A stretch of 64,000 nt of DNA. Origin: Rhynchopus euleeides (Eukaryota > Euglenozoa > Diplonemea > Diplonemida > Diplonemidae). The translations under genes were made by a program, and so were the position numbers. This document shows positions 60,632-64,000 of the stretch, one piece after another. Position 1 is the first letter of the stretch. Every line of letters begins with the position of its first letter. The stretch covers positions 2,170,001 through 2,234,000 of the forward strand of contig OY723260.1 of assembly GCA_963210315.1 (NCBI GenBank), written 5' to 3'. The notes beneath the pieces were generated by a model that was not told where the DNA came from, did no database searches, and worked only from the letters and a program-made list of their open reading frames with translations.

Positions 60632-61919
60632 CCTAGGGTACCCCGGGAGAATGTCACCCCCCCCGAGGGCCCAAGCCCGGGGGGGGGTGACATTCTTCCA
60701 TGGCACACCCTATAGGGTGTTGTGGGCGACGTGGCGTGGTGTCTGGTGACCTGTGGTGAGTGTGGCGACATGTGGTGACGCCCAAGGTGGCAGCGTGATC
60801 AATAGTGCCAGGCTGGCGAGCACTTGGGGCTGGGGGTCGGGTGATTCTGCTGGCAGAAAGTGCCCAATATGCTCCGGAAACTCAACTCACTCCCAGGTGG
60901 TGGTATGCCCCCGACGATGCCGTTTTTAGCAACCAATTTTTTTGGGACAGAAATTGTACCTGAGGCTATTAGTGCGGTCTGATTACTTCCGCTGTTGCCC
61001 TTTGTATCACCCCCAGGGACTGACAGCGGCGCCGGATGGCCCTCAGGAGGAGGTCCTCCGTCCGTATTTCTGGTACATGAACTGCGTCCTGCATAACGCC
61101 TTGCTCGTCGGCGAGAGCAATCAGATCTGGTTTCCTCTTCCTTTGAGAGACTGGCCCGTATCTCAACTGTAGATTCCGTCGACCCCCTCAATCCAGTCAT
61201 TTGTGGCTCCCAATCAGCCTCAAATTTGGCAATGCAGACATGCCTGAGCACTTCCCGTTCAACTGACCTTTGGCATTCAACTGACATTTCCCTACGTGTA
61301 ACCGCCTAAAAACGCTATGTCCAGTACAGCCAAAGGGCAAAAACACGAAAAAACGTGTTTAAACGCAGTTGGCGAGGGTGCGACAGGGTCTCAGACTCCC
61401 CCAGGACCATGTGGGACCCATTTTGGGGTCTAGTGGCCCTTCTGAGGACAATAATTTTGGTTGCATCGACCCCAGCCTGACGGTCCACCGTCTAATGGTG
61501 ATGTGTGTGCGTGTGTGTTGTGTGCACGTGCGTTTGTGTGTTAGTGCCGATATGTGACAGCGTGTGTGTGGCGACAAAGCTTCAATGCGGCGCCAGCCCT
61601 GCATGGGCCAATCACCCCCGCACATCGTTCAGAGGATTCCCCATACGACATGGTCCCCCCTCTTCGGGTTGTGAGGGACACAGGAGGCTCGTTAGCCCAG
61701 TTAATGTGGGAAACGCAAGGCTTCGCACAGCAACGTCACCCAGCACCCCCAGTGAAAAAACCCCCTCTTCCCGAAAGGCAAGTACCGTTGGAGAATGTCA
61801 CCCCCCCATCATATAGGCCTACCCTTGGAGAATGTCACCCCCCCCCTGGAGGCTGGGGGGGGGGGGGTGACATTCCCCAGGGTCACCCAGGGGGTGACAT
61901 TCTCCCGGGGTACCCTAGG
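60632..61919. mobile_element. Nested TA-flanked element with CCTAGGG termini (1288 bp)
   Basis: Terminal inverted repeats of about 30 bp: CCTAGGGTACCCCGGGAGAA then TGTCACCCCC, and the complement at the right end. TA flanks at 60630-60631 and 61920-61921. Additional internal copies of GAGAATGTCACCCCCC lie near 61795 and 61832. No transposase domain recognised; a short minus-strand frame (61166-60969) is not identifiable. Confidence 0.85.
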
Positions 61920-61921
61920 TA

Positions 61922-62303
61922 ATTAGAAAATTCGTTAATCGTAGGCCGGCCAATCCCGCGAGCCCCTTCTCGCCCATCACACTCCCGGCTGCCGGCTGGG
62001 AGGGCCGCCCTTGCGGCGGCACAGGATGCTCGGGAGAAGGAGACGGACGCCCAGGTCATCGCCATTGCCGAACCAGTCACAGGCCCAACCGCAGCAAAGC
62101 CGGCAGGCAAGAGCGCTGCGAAGCCCGCACCCAAGCGCGGTCCAGGCCGTCCCCCCAAATCGGCAAAGCCACCCTCGAAGGGTCAGCCAACCCTGTTTGC
62201 GTTCACGAATAAGAGGAAGAATGGGGGTGCACCAGCCGAAAAAGCGGCAAGGACGGCAGTCGCCCAGACTGCGCCGGCTGCTGCTCAACAGCAAAAAGAC
62301 TAG
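61922..62303 (+). pseudogene. AT-hook and PIP-box-like protein fragment
   Basis: The frame is open from the edge of the nested element to a TAG at 62301-62303, without an ATG. It contains PKRGPGRPPKSAKPP, a canonical AT-hook (GRP core flanked by basic residues), followed by GQPTLFAFTNKRK, which resembles a PCNA-interacting peptide (QxxLxxF). The rest is Ala/Lys/Pro-rich. It could be the C-terminus of the outer element's protein or a captured host gene end. The N-terminal part is missing. Confidence 0.5.
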
Positions 62304-62655
62304 AAGTCTTCCCCTCGCTGTCCTCCCTTCCTGTCCCCTGCCTGTGAATATGACAAAATAGACACTTGTTCAACCCTTGTTTGCCGCCAGCAGCCCTACC
62401 CCTGCGCGGTTTGTTTGCCCTAGATCACTGTGTAACTTGATCGTGGACGTGTTTGTAGCGCGAGCCTGAAGAAGCAACAGCAGAACCACTGCGCTCGGCA
62501 GACACCTCCCCCCTGATCGCCCCTCTCCACAATGCCAGAAGTAGCGTACCGTGGGATGCAACAAATCGGGGGGAAAATAAATAATTACCCCCCCCCCCCA
62601 TCACCACCCACCCGCTTGAAAATAATTATTCACTAATTAAAACCCCGCATCATTA

Positions 62656-63273
62656 CTGGGGGGGGGGCAATTAATCGTGCATAGTCGAATAATCGTGCAT
62701 AGTCAAATAATAGTGCCTTTTTGAAACGGGCATTTATAAAGTTTTTTCCGCTGAATAATCGTGGGGTGCACGATTATTCACTTTTGGCTATTTTCGGTCA
62801 GTTCTGGAAGAAAAATGAGCAAATTTTCCCGCAGAATATTCAAAAACCCCGTTCTTCTGAATGTTGGGAGCCCGGGCGGATCGTGGTGGGGTCATTTCGA
62901 CCATGGGGTGTCTGTCTTCACCCGTGACTGGTCGTCACCATTTTGTCTCATATTCGTCCACATGTCCGGACTTGTGCCCCCAGTTTCAACACGAAAATGA
63001 GCCCAGACGGTGACTGCCAGTAAGGGGTGAAGACAGACACCCCATGGCCAAAATGACCCCACCACGATCCGCACAGATTCCAAATATGCAAACGGACGAG
63101 GTTTTTGCGCTGTTTGTCCCCAGAACTGACCAGAAAACTTGCAAAAGTGAATAATCGTGCACCCCACGATTATTCCCCCCCGCCAACTTTTTGACTTTTT
63201 TTGGGCCCCTCAATTATACCCGCCCGTTCGCCAATTCATAGTGGAGTGCACGATTATTTGCCCCCCCCCCCAG
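62656..63273 (-). mobile_element. TA-flanked quasi-palindromic MITE, copy 2 (618 bp)
   Basis: Inverted copy of 34722-35335 with the same CTGGGGGGGG termini and AATAATCGTG...CACGATTATT palindromes. TA flanks at 62654-62655 and 63274-63275. It lies inside the outer element's right terminal region. Confidence 0.88.
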
Positions 63274-63337
63274 TAAAAAAAGTCGCTTTATCGGCCTATT
63301 AATTAGCGACCGGACTGTAATATAAGGGGGGGGGGTA

Positions 63338-64000
63338 AATTACCATGTTCTGGGTGGTGTTGCTGAAAGTGCTTCGCATGATGTGCGCACGAACTACGCA
63401 CAAGTACGCACGAACTACGCAATATGGCCTCGTAATGCCACTTTTTTATTTTGTACTGGGGCCAGGGTGTTCGCTATCTCCCACCTTTCTCAGAGACTGT
63501 GGGAGAAAGGGGTAAAATTGCCGCCTCAATTTTTTTTTCGCGCGCGCTTCGCGCGCGTGAAATCATGCAACATCGGCCCCTCAGACAAATTGCCTCAAGG
63601 GTCCAGACCAGGGTACTATACATGTTTGGCGCAAGGGGCCCATTTCACGGTTCGCGGCTGCAAAATGGAGGTTTTGCGGCAATCAGTGAGTACTTCGGGA
63701 GTTGGTGACGAACCCAAAACAGGATCACGGACCGTCGCCGATACCCGTTCTCGAGAAGGAAGGGCACGGTCACATGCGTCCGTTAGTTCCTGCTGGACAG
63801 ACTTCACAGGGGACAGGGGGGTCTGGGGGGCGGAGCCCCCCAGCCGCCGGAGGCCACGGTAGTGAACATTTGTCAGCCTCGTCCCCGAGTCCGCTTCATA
63901 GTCGAACACCACATACAGACAACGTGCACCTTGAGACAGCATGCTCAAGAGGTACATCGGCCTGGTGCCTGCGGCAGGCCACTATGCTCTTGGCTTCGGC
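63338..64000. other. Right edge of the window
   Basis: No gene supported. Contains repeated GTACGCACGAACTACGCA units (63385-63420), a CGCGCGCTTCGCGCGCG hairpin (63541-63557) and a GC-hairpin module (63815-63866). Confidence 0.45.
63815..63866 (+). repeat. GC-hairpin module (copy 3)
   Basis: GGGGGTCTGGGGGGCGGAGC then CCCCCAGCCGCCGGAGGCCA and CGGTAGTGAAC; same module as at 27598 and 40429. Confidence 0.75.

Larger units (their letters stand above)
60513..63335. mobile_element. Outer TA-flanked element hosting two nested insertions
   Basis: ATTTA-C(11) at the left and G(10)-TAAAT at the right, with internal matches on both sides (ACAGTCCGG.CGCTAA, TTTTAATTAGTGAA in inverted orientation). TA flanks at 60511-60512 and 63336-63337. 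The left repeat contains about 35 bp extra, so the exact end is uncertain. Without the nested elements it would be about 0.9 kb and contain the AT-hook fragment at 61.9-62.3 kb. Confidence 0.5.

Noticed and set aside
1..64000. Bacterial or plasmid origin of the window
   Set aside because: GT-AG introns, LINE and YR retroelements, importin-alpha and ULK4 homologues, and sparse genes all indicate a eukaryotic nuclear genome.

Overview
This is a GC-rich, repeat-dense eukaryotic nuclear window. Genes stand alone rather than in operons, cis-introns are conventional GT-AG, and C/T-rich tracts ending in AG lie just upstream of most start codons. The retroelements point to Euglenozoa: a LINE of the ingi/L1Tc type (AP-endonuclease, reverse transcriptase, RNase H) carrying a 2A-type peptide, and tyrosine-recombinase (YR) retroelements with the gene order known from trypanosome VIPER (ORF1, then YR, then RT-RNase H). 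Cis-introns argue against a kinetoplastid, so a diplonemid-like organism is my best guess. This is inference (about 50% confidence), not an identification.

Layout. 1-4.3 kb: degenerate repeats and an inverted-repeat element. 4.3-6.7 kb: a PDZ/coiled-coil protein gene with one intron. 6.84-7.18 kb: a 340-bp AT-rich palindrome. 8.0-9.0 kb: a membrane-anchored prolyl 4-hydroxylase. 9.4-14.3 kb (minus): a LINE with intact ORF2. 14.5-21 kb: a duplicated block with two full importin-alpha-like armadillo (ARM) genes, one 5'-truncated copy, and fragments of an unknown gene. 21.7-23.6 kb: a multi-pass DMT-type transporter whose last exon follows a 187-bp intron. 23.6-33 kb: mostly non-coding repeat debris. 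33.3-36.7 kb: an apparently double-length ARM gene cut in two by a TA-flanked MITE. 39.6-51.1 kb: a transposon cluster (a hAT deletion derivative, a VIPER-like element, a second YR family with a zinc-finger ORF, and an internally deleted VIPER relative) with a further ARM gene at 46.2-47.6 kb. 51.9-57.1 kb: a three-exon ULK4/RUNKEL-family kinase. 57.6-63.3 kb: a foldback element and a set of nested TA-flanked elements.

Host genes. The cellular genes are not obviously one pathway. They are a scaffold-like PDZ protein, a collagen/HIF-type prolyl hydroxylase homologue, six ARM-repeat copies resembling the nuclear-import adaptor importin-alpha, a transporter and a ULK4-type kinase. The ARM copies share near-identical 5' flanks and look like a recently amplified family reshaped by duplication, recombination and transposon insertion.

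Mobile elements. The mobile elements are the most informative part. They show split direct repeats, an empty-site paralogue for the hAT insertion, a shared 10-bp recombination-like core at about a dozen places, and two retroelements whose ORF1 is separated from the next ORF only by an in-frame TGA.
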